A stretch of 64,000 nt of DNA from Pseudolysinimonas_A sp039912695 (GTDB taxonomy: Bacteria; Actinomycetota; Actinomycetes; Actinomycetales; Microbacteriaceae): contig NZ_JBDSPJ010000024.1 of NCBI RefSeq assembly GCF_039912695.1, positions 1-64,000 of the forward strand, written 5' to 3'. Of this stretch, positions 8,224-16,354 are shown one piece after another. The notes beneath the pieces were generated by a model that was not told the DNA's origin, made no database searches, and saw only the letters and a list, made by a program, of their open reading frames with translations. The position numbers and the translations under genes were made by a program. The stretch's first letter is position 1, and each line of letters opens with the position of its first letter.

Positions 8224-8557
8224 CGTCGACTACGAAGACCTTGCGCGGCGGATGACCGATCCTGCGATCTCACTTTCACCGCCGAGCACGGTCCTGACTG
8301 GTGAGGCCGCGGCCGCAGAAGGGCGCGCATTTCTGTTGCGCGAATACGGCAGTGAAGATGCCCTTGAACGAGCTCTTCGACCCGGTCGACCGCGAGTCGG
8401 GGATACCAGCGGCGCGTCGCCAACGGTTCGGGGACGCATCTCAAGTACTGACTTCGCGGCTTTCAAGCTTCTCGAGGAACGCACCGGCAAAAAGCAGAGC
8501 GAGCTGGTGCGCGAAGCCGTACACCTGCTGCTAGCCGAGCACCAGATTCGCGTCTGA
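8216..8557 (+). CDS. Putative antitoxin, ribbon-helix-helix type
   Basis: The TTG at 8216 has GAGGAG 8 bases upstream and gives a 113-residue protein overlapping the upstream gene. The N-terminal part (VDYEDLARRMTDP) is acidic and could bind the partner. Residues 70-107 (TVRGRISSTDFAAFKLLEER and on to the end of the LVREAVHLLL helix) look like a strand-helix-helix DNA-binding unit of the CopG/RHH type. Such antitoxins neutralise the toxin and repress their own promoter. The stop at 8555-8557 lies 7 bases before the second 40-bp repeat and overlaps the convergent gene's 3' end by 27 bases. Confidence 0.65.
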   Translation: MDDVDYEDLARRMTDPAISLSPPSTVLTGEAAAAEGRAFLLREYGSEDALERALRPGRPRVGDTSGASPTVRGRISSTDFAAFKLLEERTGKKQSELVREAVHLLLAEHQIRV

Positions 8558-9355
8558 GCCGGAAGGAACGGCAACCCAGTCGGTTCCTTCAGGAACTGCG
8601 CACCGGCAGTCGGGATGCCGCCCCCACCGCGTCACGCTGACCTCACCCTCCGCGCCGATCCGCCACGACAGCGCTGCCCCGGCCTCGCCCCCCGCTTCGC
8701 GCCCCAGCCGCGCCAGCACCCGCCGCACCAGAAACGCTGCCGCTTCCGAAACGGTCAAGTGATCGAGTTCACGCCCGGCACGCCCCCACAGTTGAGTCGC
8801 GATGGCCGGCCACGCCGCATCCGCGTCGGTGCGAGTCAACTGAACGCAATACAGGCACGGCCCCACCCCAGGTTGGACAAAAGGTCCCACCGTAACTGCC
8901 CGCTCACTCACGACCACGGGAACATGCACAACATCGCGGTTCAACCACGCAAAATGATCAACCGGCGACAACACCCAGTCAGCAACCAGCACGACCAGCG
9001 AAGCGTCGTCGGGCACCCCAAGAACTCCCGCCTCCGCAAGCAACCCAGCAATAGCCCGCGCCAACGCAGAATCACCCAGCACCGCCACCTTCGTCCGCTC
9101 ACCGATGGAGACCGCCTTCTCGAGGGCAGGCTCAAGCGCCTTGAGCAGCTCGTCGGCAGCGTCCGGCTCCACTCCGGCCGAACGGGCCAGCATCGCGTAG
9201 CCCGTAGCCGATACTCCTGCCAACAAAGCAGCCAGGAGGCGATCTTCCCCCTCGGTCACCCCGTCAAGAACGACGACGGCCCGATCGCTCCCCAGCTGAA
9301 CCGAAGTAGGCGACCGCCAAACAAGCGGAAGATCGGGCGAAATTCTGAGCACCAT
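8531..9355 (-). CDS. TOMM cyclodehydratase-like (ThiF/E1-related) protein
   Basis: A 274-residue protein resembling the bacteriocin-biosynthesis cyclodehydratase N-terminal family found across actinobacteria. The signature is GPFVQPGVGPCLYCVQLTR, with CLYC pairing with a C-terminal CRC as a probable zinc site. Family members bind precursor peptides or act as E1-like partners. Many, like this one, stand alone without a YcaO or precursor gene, so the role is open. I used ATG 9355 (CATCCT 6 bases upstream) in preference to 9376. The last residues (PEGTDWVAVPSG) are encoded within the second copy of the 40-bp repeat, so this gene and the helicase formerly overlapped tail to tail. Confidence 0.65.
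   Translation of the reverse strand: MVLRISPDLPLVWRSPTSVQLGSDRAVVVLDGVTEGEDRLLAALLAGVSATGYAMLARSAGVEPDAADELLKALEPALEKAVSIGERTKVAVLGDSALARAIAGLLAEAGVLGVPDDASLVVLVADWVLSPVDHFAWLNRDVVHVPVVVSERAVTVGPFVQPGVGPCLYCVQLTRTDADAAWPAIATQLWGRAGRELDHLTVSEAAAFLVRRVLARLGREAGGEAGAALSWRIGAEGEVSVTRWGRHPDCRCAVPEGTDWVAVPSGSDANLVLG
8565..8604 (+). repeat. 40-bp direct repeat, copy 2
   Basis: Identical to 7846-7885. Here the sequence encodes, on the minus strand, the C-terminus of the cyclodehydratase-like protein. The duplication leaves both resident genes with an intact 3' end. Confidence 0.95.
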
Positions 9356-9403
9356 GAGACGAGGATGACGCCCCAACGCAACCGGCGCCCGATGTCATCC
9401 ACA

Positions 9404-9484
9404 GCCGGATACGGATTCGGTTCGCGAGTCGATCGGGGTAGGGGTCCCCGCTCCTTCGGCTCGCGAATTGAATCCGTGTCCGGC
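9404..9484. repeat. Long palindromic element, copy 2 (conserved 31-base loop)
   Basis: Arms 9404-9428 and 9460-9484 pair over 25 positions, 22 Watson-Crick and 3 G-T. The 31-base loop 9429-9459 matches that of the element at 4100-4182 except near CTCTCTCGG/CTCCTTCGG. It lies 10 bases behind the stop of the metallopeptidase gene and about 50 bases before the next minus-strand gene. All three non-Watson-Crick pairs become G-U wobbles only in plus-strand RNA. Confidence 0.85.
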
Positions 9485-9494
9485 GAGGAACGAA

Positions 9495-10853
9495 TTACTC
9501 TTCGTGCGGCCGATCCCCCGAAGTGTCGCCAAGCAACTCTTCGAGCGCGCGATCAACATCGTCCGGCTCAGGTGTTCCGGCGGAGAGTCGCGCGATGAGA
9601 GACGCAGGCGAGTCGATGTCGGCGTCACCGGGGACGAGGTCGGGATGTGACCACAGGTCATCCCGCCCGTCGGCGCCGACCGCGTCGGTGACCGCCTGCC
9701 ACATCGCCGCAGCTTCCCGAAGGCGTCGAGGCCGCAGTTCGAGTCCGACGAGGGTCGAGAATGCCGACTCGGCGGGACCGCCGGCCGCGCGGCGGCGTCG
9801 CACCGATTCGGCGATGGCGACGCTGCGGGGCAGGCGTGAGGTGGCGGCGGCGGTGACGACATCCACCCAACCTTCGATGAGGGCGAGCATCGTCTCAAGT
9901 CGGCCGAGGGCGGCGAGTTGGTCGTCGGTTTTGGGCGGGATGAGCGCGCCGCTGGTGACGGCATCCCGCAGCTGTTCGGGGTTCTGCGGGTCGAAATCGG
10001 CCGCGAGTTCTTGCAGACGGGCGGAGTCGATGTGGAGGCCTCGGGCGAAGTCGGTGATCTGGGTGAGCAGGTGCAGCCGCAGCCATTTCGCGTGACGGAA
10101 CAGCCGGGCGTGCGCGAGTTCACGCACTGCGAGGTAGAGGCGGATCTCGTCGGCCGGGATGTCGAGGCCGCGTCCGAAGTCGTCGACGTTCTGCGGTACG
10201 AGGGCGGCTTGCCGGTTCTCACCGTCGAGCAGCGGGATGCCGACATCCCCACCCGACACGGCTTCGCCGGCCAGTTGCCCGACGACTTGACCAAGTTGCA
10301 TCGCGAACAGGGTGCCGCCGATGTTGCGCATCAGTTTGCCGGCGCCGCCCATCATCGCGCCGAGTTCTTCGGGGGCATGCTCTTCGAGAACCTGGGTGAG
10401 CGCGTTTGCGATCGAGTTGGCGACTGGCTCGGCGAGTTGGATCCAGACCGGCAAGGTCGCTTCGGCCCAGCCCGCGCGGGTGAGCAGCACGGGTTCGACG
10501 GTGAGGGAGGAGATCGAGGTGGCCTCGTCGAGCCAGAGCGCTGCGACGTGGAGTGCCTGCTCCATCCCCGAGCGTTCGGCGGGGGTGCTCGGCACGGCCG
10601 ACCGGGCGGCGAGTGCGCGGGCTTGCTCGGTGGCGAGACTCCAGTTGATGCCGTCGCCGGAGTTCTGTAGGGCCTGCTGCAGTTGACCGATCAGGCGCTG
10701 CACCATCTCGGGGTCGTCGGGGAGTCCCGCGGCGGCAGCGAGTTTGGCGGGGTCGAGTTCGGTGTTGCCGGCGAGGAACTCGCGCAGCATTTCGCGGAAC
10801 TCCTCGGTTCCGTCGCCCTCGTCGCCTTCAGGGGCGGGCGTGTTCTCGGCCAT
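9495..10853 (-). CDS. DUF2342-type zinc-dependent metallopeptidase
   Basis: A 452-residue cytoplasmic protein matching the actinobacterial DUF2342 / 'coenzyme F420 biosynthesis-associated' family of putative zinc peptidases. The conserved core is seen in AVRELAHARLFRHAKWL and in the Gly-rich GAMMGGAGKLMRNIGGTLFA segment. The N-terminus is acidic and disordered (TPAPEGDEGDGTEEF), and the C-terminus is also acidic. The gene is divergent from the Lon-like protease, an arrangement typical of this lineage. TAGCGT lies 7 bases before the ATG, suggesting a leaderless message. The substrate is unknown. The palindrome 9404-9484 follows the stop. Confidence 0.8.
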   Translation of the reverse strand: MAENTPAPEGDEGDGTEEFREMLREFLAGNTELDPAKLAAAAGLPDDPEMVQRLIGQLQQALQNSGDGINWSLATEQARALAARSAVPSTPAERSGMEQALHVAALWLDEATSISSLTVEPVLLTRAGWAEATLPVWIQLAEPVANSIANALTQVLEEHAPEELGAMMGGAGKLMRNIGGTLFAMQLGQVVGQLAGEAVSGGDVGIPLLDGENRQAALVPQNVDDFGRGLDIPADEIRLYLAVRELAHARLFRHAKWLRLHLLTQITDFARGLHIDSARLQELAADFDPQNPEQLRDAVTSGALIPPKTDDQLAALGRLETMLALIEGWVDVVTAAATSRLPRSVAIAESVRRRRAAGGPAESAFSTLVGLELRPRRLREAAAMWQAVTDAVGADGRDDLWSHPDLVPGDADIDSPASLIARLSAGTPEPDDVDRALEELLGDTSGDRPHEE

Positions 10854-10935
10854 GTTGACTACGCTAGCCCGAGCATCTTGGCTTGGACCGGCCAGCGCAC
10901 TGCGCCGCCAGCGAACACGAAAGAAGAGTGCAGGT

Positions 10936-12063
10936 TTGTTCGAGTCCGACGCGCAGCCACCTGACGACTATCGCGTGGCGCGCACACCTTGGACCGTGTA
11001 CCTCGGTTTCGTCCTTCTCGTGCTCGCCGTCGTGGGCATCGTGGTGTTCGCGACGTCTCCGGCTCCCTACGTCATTGAGAAGCCCGGCCCGGTGTTCAAC
11101 ACCCTCGGCCAGGTCGAGAATGCCAACGGCGATGAGGTGCCGCTGATCGACATCCCTCAAGAAACGACGTACCCGACGTCGGGAACACTCGATCTCCTGA
11201 CGGTCTACCTCGACGGTTCGCCGCAGACGCCGGTGTCCTGGATCGACGTCGCTCTTGCCTGGTTCAACCCGAGTCGTTCGGTCGTTCCGCTCGATGCTGT
11301 GTTCCCTCCGGGGCAGACCGACGAGGAGGCGAACCAGGAAAGCGCCCAGCAGATGAACTCCTCACAACAGGATGCCGTCGCGGCCGCGCTGACCGAACTC
11401 GACATCCCCTACACGAGCACCCTCGCCGTCGCCCAGGTGATCGACGGCACCCCGGCGGATGGCGTGCTGAAGGCTGGCGACGAGCTGCTGTCGGCCGGTG
11501 GAGTCACCCTCGACAACGTCGACGACCTGCGCGCCCAACTCAAGGCTTCCGGCGTCGGGGTGCCGATTGAGCTGGGCATCCGCCGCGACGGTGTTGAGCA
11601 GACGGTGACCCTCTCGCCGCAGCCGTCCCCGCAAGACGGTTCTGCGACGATCGGCATCTATCCCGGCACAACCTACGAGTTTCCGATCGACGTGAACATC
11701 CAGCTCAACAACGTCGGCGGGCCCAGCGCCGGGATGATGTTTGCCCTCGGCATCTACGACAAGTTGACTCCCGGTGAGCTCACCGGTGGCGCAAAGATCG
11801 CCGGCACCGGCACGATCGACGGTTCGGGAACCGTGGGTCCGATTGGCGGCATCGTGCAGAAGATGTACGGCGCGAGCGCCGCCGGAGCCGAATGGTTCTT
11901 GGCCCCGGAGGAGAACTGCTCCGAGGTTGTTGGTCACATCCCCGGCGGCATCCAGGTCTTCTCGGTTTCGACTCTCGATGAGGCCGTTACCTCGGTTGAA
12001 GCGATCGCGAAGGGTGACACCTCGTCGCTCGCTACCTGCCATGCGGAGCCCGCACAGGGGTGA
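10936..12063 (+). CDS. PDZ domain Lon-like serine protease (YlbL family)
   Basis: A 375-residue membrane protease. One transmembrane helix near the N-terminus (VYLGFVLLVLAVVGIVVFAT) is followed by an extracytoplasmic part with a PDZ domain (TPADGVLKAGDELLSAGGVT) and a C-terminal Lon-type protease domain. The catalytic dyad is S264 (GGPSAGMMFAL) and K309 (IVQKMYGA). The family probably cleaves membrane or exported proteins. I chose TTG 10936 with GAAGAG upstream. GTG 10975 would also keep the helix. The next gene begins 59 bases downstream. Confidence 0.88.
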   Translation: MFESDAQPPDDYRVARTPWTVYLGFVLLVLAVVGIVVFATSPAPYVIEKPGPVFNTLGQVENANGDEVPLIDIPQETTYPTSGTLDLLTVYLDGSPQTPVSWIDVALAWFNPSRSVVPLDAVFPPGQTDEEANQESAQQMNSSQQDAVAAALTELDIPYTSTLAVAQVIDGTPADGVLKAGDELLSAGGVTLDNVDDLRAQLKASGVGVPIELGIRRDGVEQTVTLSPQPSPQDGSATIGIYPGTTYEFPIDVNIQLNNVGGPSAGMMFALGIYDKLTPGELTGGAKIAGTGTIDGSGTVGPIGGIVQKMYGASAAGAEWFLAPEENCSEVVGHIPGGIQVFSVSTLDEAVTSVEAIAKGDTSSLATCHAEPAQG

Positions 12064-12122
12064 CCTCGGCGGGCGGCCTTCAGCCGCGCGGCTTAGGATT
12101 GCTGCGATCTGAAGGAGCTGTG

Positions 12123-15005
12123 TTGTCTACCACTCGCCCCGCCGCTGCGGCCGCACCGCCCACCCGTAACCGCACCCGTGCTGCCGTCGCGATCGCGGCT
12201 GCGGTGGTCGCCGTGCTGGTGATCGGCTTCTTCGTTTTCTCCGGCTTCTACACCGACGTGCTGTGGTTCGACCAGCTCAACTTCCTCGAAGTACTGACCA
12301 CTCAGTGGGCATCCTTCGCTGCGATGTTCGCCGTCGGTTTCGCCGCGATGGCACTCGTCGTCTGGGTCAGCATTGCGTTCGCCTACCGAGCGCGCCCGGT
12401 GTACGCGAAGTTGAACTCGCAGCTCGACCGCTACCAGCAGGTCATCGAGCCGCTGCGTCGGGTGGCGATGATCGGCATCCCGATCGTCCTCGGTCTTTTC
12501 ATGGGCGTCTCGACCGCGACCCGGTGGCAGACGGTGCTGCAGTACATCCATCGCACGTCGTTCGGGCAGACCGACCCACAGTTCCACCTCGACGTCTCGT
12601 TCTACGTCTACGAGTTGCCGTTCTACCGCGGCATTTTGGCGTACGGATCGGCCGTCGTGTTGATCGCGGGCATCGCGGCGATCGCCACGGCCTACATCTA
12701 CGGCGCCATCCAGATCAGCGGACGCGAGGTGCGGATCACGCGGCGCGCCCGCATCCAGCTCGCGATCACTGCGGCGATTTATCTCGTCATCCAGGCGATC
12801 AGTATCTGGTTCGACCAGTACGCGACGCTCACCGATCAGAAAGAACTGATCACCGGCGCCTCGTACGCCGATGTCTTCGCGACGATTCCCGGCCGTGCGA
12901 TCCTGGCCGGTATCGCGGTGCTCGTCGCGATTCTGTTCCTCGTGACCTCGGTCATCGGTCGCTGGCGCCTGCCCCTGATCGGCACCGCGCTGCTGATCGT
13001 CTCCAGCCTCATCCTCGGCTCGATTTATCCGGCGATCATCGACCGCCTCCAGGTCGAACCGACCGCGGGCAAGCTCGAGGCTCCCTACATTCAGCGCAAT
13101 ATCGAGGCGACCCGCGCTGCCTACGGCGTTTCCGATGTCGACGCGCAGTCGTACAACGCCGTATCGACGGCCGAAGAGGGCGCGCTGCGTGCCGACGCGA
13201 ACACGACGGCGAGCATCCGTATTCTCGACCCCGCCCTGGTGTCGAAGACCTTCGCGCAGCTCGAACGCGTCAGGCAGTACTACCAGTTCGCCCCGCACCT
13301 TGACGTCGATCGGTACAACATCGCTGGCAAGACCCAAGACACCGTCGTCGCCGTGCGCGAGCTGCTCCAAAACCCGGCAGACACCTGGTACAACAACACC
13401 CTCGTCTTCACCCACGGCTACGGACTGGTTGCGGCCTACGGCAACCAGCGGGACGCCCAGGGCCAGCCGGAGTTCCTCGAGTCAGGCATTCCCAGTTCGG
13501 GTCTGCTCGGCGACTTCGAGCCGCGGATCTATTTCGGTGAGAGCTCCCCGGAGTACTCGATCGTCGGCGCGGCGGCCGGCAGTGCGGGCGACAACGTCGA
13601 GATCGACTATCCGTCGACCTCGGGTACCAGTGACACCAACGCCCAGAAGACCACCTTCAGCGGCAACGGCGGGCCGAAACTCTCCGGACTATTCACTCGG
13701 CTGGCGTACGCCGTGAAGTTCCAGTCAGATCAGATCTTGTTCTCCCAGTACGTCACCGACGACTCACAGATCATGTACGAGCGCAACCCGATCGACCGCG
13801 TGCAGAAGGTCGCGCCTTACCTCACCCTCGACAGCGACGCTTACCCGGCTGTCGTCGATGGCCGGGTCGTCTGGATCGTCGACGGCTACACGACGACCGC
13901 GAACTACCCGTACTCGCACATCGAGTCTCTCTCGAGCGCGATCACCGACACCAACACCCCGGCGAAGGCTTACGCCACCGACGACATCAACTACATCCGC
14001 AACTCTGTCAAGGCGACGGTGGATGCCTACGACGGCAAGGTCACCCTGTACCAGTGGGACGACACTGACCCGGTGCTGAAGACCTGGATGGGTGTCTTCC
14101 CGGGAACCGTCAAGCCGAAGAGCGACATGAGCGCCGACCTGCTCGCGCACGTGCGCTACCCGGCAGATCTGTTCAAGGTGCAGCGCGCGATCGTCGCGAC
14201 CTATCACGTGACAGACCCGATCGAGTTCTATTCGGGCACGGATGCCTGGACCACCCCCGACGACCCGGCAGCGGCATCCACTGCGCCTCAGCCGCCGTAC
14301 TACTTGACGATGCAGCTTCCGGGCGACACCAAGCCGGCCTTCACGCTGTACTCGACCTACATCCCGCGCACCTCCGGCGACAGCCAGAACATCCTGACCG
14401 GCTACCTCGCGGTGAACTCCGACGTCGGCGAGAATTACGGAAAGCTCACCCTGCTCACCCTGCCGAAGGACAACACCGTGTCGGCGCCCGGGCAGGTGCA
14501 GAACCAGTTCAACACCGACACCGTGGTGGCGAATCAGCTCAACCTTCTCGAACAGGGCGGCAAGACCTCGGTCATCCGCGGAAACCTGTTGACGCTCCCG
14601 GTTGGCGGGGGCCTGCTCTACGTGCAACCGGTTTACGTGCAGTCGACCGGCTCGACGAGTTACCCGCTGCTGCGCAAGATTCTGGTGGCGTTCGGCGGCA
14701 AGATCGCCTTCGAGGACACCCTCAACGCGGCCCTCGACTCGATCTTCGGCGGTGACTCGGGAGCGGTTGCGGGCGACGGTGGCGTGACCCCGACCGATCC
14801 GACGACGCCGACAACGCCGACGACGCCGACCGATCCGACGGGAACGATCGACAAGGCCGCGCTGACCCAGGCCCTCGCGGACTACAAGACTGCACTCGAC
14901 GCCCGCACCGCGGCCTACGCGATCAACGACCTGGTCGCCGCCGCCACCGCAGACGCCAAGATGCAGGATGCCGTCGAGCGCGCGATCAAGGCATCCGGAG
15001 GCTGA
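12123..15005 (+). CDS. UPF0182 family membrane protein
   Basis: A 960-residue protein. The N-terminal third holds about seven hydrophobic helices (the first near AVVAVLVIGFFVFSGFY). A large extracytoplasmic domain follows with the conserved UPF0182 segments TNTPAKAYATDDINYIRNSV and YPADLFKVQRAIVATYHVTD. Function is unknown, though the family is nearly universal in actinobacteria. The TTG start at 12123 follows GAAGGAG by 5 bases. A Pro/Thr repeat (TDPTTPTTPTTPTDPT) and an Ala-rich helical tail end the protein. It follows the Lon-like protease, as in related genomes. Confidence 0.92.
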   Translation: MSTTRPAAAAAPPTRNRTRAAVAIAAAVVAVLVIGFFVFSGFYTDVLWFDQLNFLEVLTTQWASFAAMFAVGFAAMALVVWVSIAFAYRARPVYAKLNSQLDRYQQVIEPLRRVAMIGIPIVLGLFMGVSTATRWQTVLQYIHRTSFGQTDPQFHLDVSFYVYELPFYRGILAYGSAVVLIAGIAAIATAYIYGAIQISGREVRITRRARIQLAITAAIYLVIQAISIWFDQYATLTDQKELITGASYADVFATIPGRAILAGIAVLVAILFLVTSVIGRWRLPLIGTALLIVSSLILGSIYPAIIDRLQVEPTAGKLEAPYIQRNIEATRAAYGVSDVDAQSYNAVSTAEEGALRADANTTASIRILDPALVSKTFAQLERVRQYYQFAPHLDVDRYNIAGKTQDTVVAVRELLQNPADTWYNNTLVFTHGYGLVAAYGNQRDAQGQPEFLESGIPSSGLLGDFEPRIYFGESSPEYSIVGAAAGSAGDNVEIDYPSTSGTSDTNAQKTTFSGNGGPKLSGLFTRLAYAVKFQSDQILFSQYVTDDSQIMYERNPIDRVQKVAPYLTLDSDAYPAVVDGRVVWIVDGYTTTANYPYSHIESLSSAITDTNTPAKAYATDDINYIRNSVKATVDAYDGKVTLYQWDDTDPVLKTWMGVFPGTVKPKSDMSADLLAHVRYPADLFKVQRAIVATYHVTDPIEFYSGTDAWTTPDDPAAASTAPQPPYYLTMQLPGDTKPAFTLYSTYIPRTSGDSQNILTGYLAVNSDVGENYGKLTLLTLPKDNTVSAPGQVQNQFNTDTVVANQLNLLEQGGKTSVIRGNLLTLPVGGGLLYVQPVYVQSTGSTSYPLLRKILVAFGGKIAFEDTLNAALDSIFGGDSGAVAGDGGVTPTDPTTPTTPTTPTDPTGTIDKAALTQALADYKTALDARTAAYAINDLVAAATADAKMQDAVERAIKASGG

Positions 15006-15047
15006 TTCACCGTTAGCTCCCAGCGGTGCTAAGCTCGACCCTCGTGA

Positions 15048-15121
15048 CGCGGGGTGGAGCAGCTCGGTAGCTCGCTGGGCTCATAACCCAGAGGTCGCAG
15101 GTTCAAATCCTGTCCCCGCAA
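15048..15121 (+). tRNA. Initiator tRNA-fMet (CAU)
   Basis: The 74-base gene folds as a complete cloverleaf with anticodon CAT in the loop CTCATAA. Initiator features are present: a C1-A72 mismatch at the acceptor end and three consecutive G-C pairs in the anticodon stem (GGG/CCC). The T arm is GCAGGTTCAAATCCTGT. The 3' CCA is not encoded. A terminator-like hairpin follows after 18 bases. Confidence 0.96.
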
Positions 15122-15139
15122 CAGACGAAATACCAGATC

Positions 15140-15175
15140 AGAAGCCGTTTCCGGAGAAATCCAGAGGCGGCTTCT
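15140..15175 (+). terminator. Terminator hairpin behind tRNA-fMet, copy 1
   Basis: A stem of about 16 pairs (some G-U, one mismatch) is capped by a GAAA tetraloop and followed by TGTCGTT. A close homologue lies at 16238-16273, so the two hairpins flank the marR/fasciclin pair. Confidence 0.8.
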
Positions 15176-15213
15176 GTCGTTCCAAGTCGGCCCCACGCCA
15201 GTTCTCGGCGGAT

Positions 15214-15681
15214 TTACAAACCGACGATGCCCGCAATCCGTTCGCTGACTGACGCGAGAGCAAATTCGAACTCTTTGAGCTGGCCTGGGCTGAGACCGTT
15301 CGTTGCCGCGGCGATCATGGTGCGAAAGTCTTCGTGGATTTTTGCCATCACTTGGTCGCCATGGGGCGTCAACTGCAGGTAGAGGCTTCTGCGATCTTTC
15401 GGATGGTCGACTCGGTGCAGCAGGTTCACGGTGACGAGTCGTCCCGAAATCGCGGTGATCGCACCGGTCGTCATCCCGAGGTGATCAGCAAGATCCTTCG
15501 GAGTCACGCGAAGGTGCTCGGCGATATAGAACATCGTCCGGAGTTCGCTCGCTGACAGGCCGTGATCCTGTGCGATGAGCACTCGGTTGCGTTCAAGCGC
15601 GACCACGAAGCGAATGGCTACTGCGGGGAATCCATCCAGAACATGAGGTTCACCAAGTTCAGCCTCGGGATCGGTCGACAT
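15214..15681 (-). CDS. MarR family transcriptional regulator
   Basis: A 155-residue winged-helix protein of MarR type. The recognition region is LADHLGMTTGAITAISGRLV and the wing contains HPKDRRSLYLQLT, the conserved D-x-R motif. MarR proteins act as dimeric repressors that usually control the divergent neighbour, here the fasciclin gene. The ATG at 15681 has TAACCT exactly 6 bases upstream, so the message is probably leaderless. The stop lies 39 bases from the tRNA terminator. Confidence 0.88.
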   Translation of the reverse strand: MSTDPEAELGEPHVLDGFPAVAIRFVVALERNRVLIAQDHGLSASELRTMFYIAEHLRVTPKDLADHLGMTTGAITAISGRLVTVNLLHRVDHPKDRRSLYLQLTPHGDQVMAKIHEDFRTMIAAATNGLSPGQLKEFEFALASVSERIAGIVGL

Positions 15682-15739
15682 TCCAACAGGTTAATGCACA
15701 TGACACGCCGAGGTCGTATAGTGAGAGTGTAAGTGAGCT

Positions 15740-15758
15740 AGTAAGTTACATACCTACT
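15740..15758. promoter_or_regulatory. Candidate MarR operator
   Basis: AGTAAGTTACATACCTACT is an imperfect dyad (AGTA.GT....AC.TACT) in the divergent marR/fasciclin intergenic region. Its position fits autoregulation and control of the fasciclin gene. Confidence 0.5.
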
Positions 15759-15825
15759 GGTGTAGATCTGAGACCTCAGAGTTCACGTGCGGTTGCGTAT
15801 CCCCACCCAAAAGGAAAAGAACAAT

Positions 15826-16227
15826 ATGTCCAACATCGTAGAAATCGCCTCAAACGCCGGCACCTTCAAGACCCTCGTCGCCGCAGTCAGCGCCGCAGGG
15901 CTCGCCGACACGCTGGCAGGACCTGGTCCGTTCACGGTATTCGCGCCGACCGATGAGGCATTCGACGCGCTGCCCGACGGCACCGTTGCCGGACTGCTCC
16001 AAGACATCCCGGCGCTCACCAAGATCCTGACCTTCCATGTCGTCGCGGGAAAGGTGATGGCTGCCGATCTGTCTGATGGCCTTCAGGCCGACTCCCTCGA
16101 GGGCGGCAAGCTCACCTTCCACACGGACGGCGGCGTCACCGTCAACAACGCCACCGTCACGCAGGCGGACATCGAAGCCGATAACGGAGTCATCCACGTC
16201 ATCGACTCAGTCCTGATGCCTGCCTAG
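15826..16227 (+). CDS. Fasciclin (FAS1) domain protein without signal peptide
   Basis: A 133-residue protein made of one complete FAS1 domain: GTFKTLVAAVSAAGLADTL, then GPFTVFAPTDEAFDALPDGT (motif H1) and ILTFHVVAGKVMA, ending in ADNGVIHVIDSVLMP (motif H2). FAS1 domains usually mediate adhesion outside the cell, but no signal peptide or lipobox is present. I chose ATG 15826 because AAAAGGA lies 11 bases before it and the domain begins there. The 13 codons upstream are not hydrophobic. It is divergent from marR. A hairpin homologous to the tRNA-fMet terminator starts 10 bases behind the stop. Confidence 0.88.
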   Translation: MSNIVEIASNAGTFKTLVAAVSAAGLADTLAGPGPFTVFAPTDEAFDALPDGTVAGLLQDIPALTKILTFHVVAGKVMAADLSDGLQADSLEGGKLTFHTDGGVTVNNATVTQADIEADNGVIHVIDSVLMPA

Positions 16228-16237
16228 TTCGCAGAAT

Positions 16238-16273
16238 AGAAGCCGCTTTCAGAGAAATCTGAAGGCGGCTTCT
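16238..16273 (+). terminator. Terminator hairpin behind the fasciclin gene, copy 2
   Basis: A 16-bp stem with one G-U pair and a GAAA loop is followed by TGTCGTTT. It is about 80% identical over 44 bases to the hairpin behind tRNA-fMet (15140-15175), including the GAAA loop and the trailing TGTCGTT. Confidence 0.85.
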
Positions 16274-16354
16274 GTCGTTTCGGGACAACGAGCATGTCTG
16301 AACTGTGGCGATAAGCCCCTCACGGACGGTGAGGATGTCGACGATGGCGGTTGC

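Noticed and set aside
12093..13415. Long open frame on the minus strand opposite the UPF0182 gene
   Set aside because: It lies antisense to a certain gene, is Arg/Asp-rich with no family features, and is the usual GC-rich shadow.
14795..14845. CCGAC/ACGCCGACAA repeats near the UPF0182 3' end as a DNA repeat element
   Set aside because: They encode the Pro/Thr linker of the protein and are explained by codon repetition.
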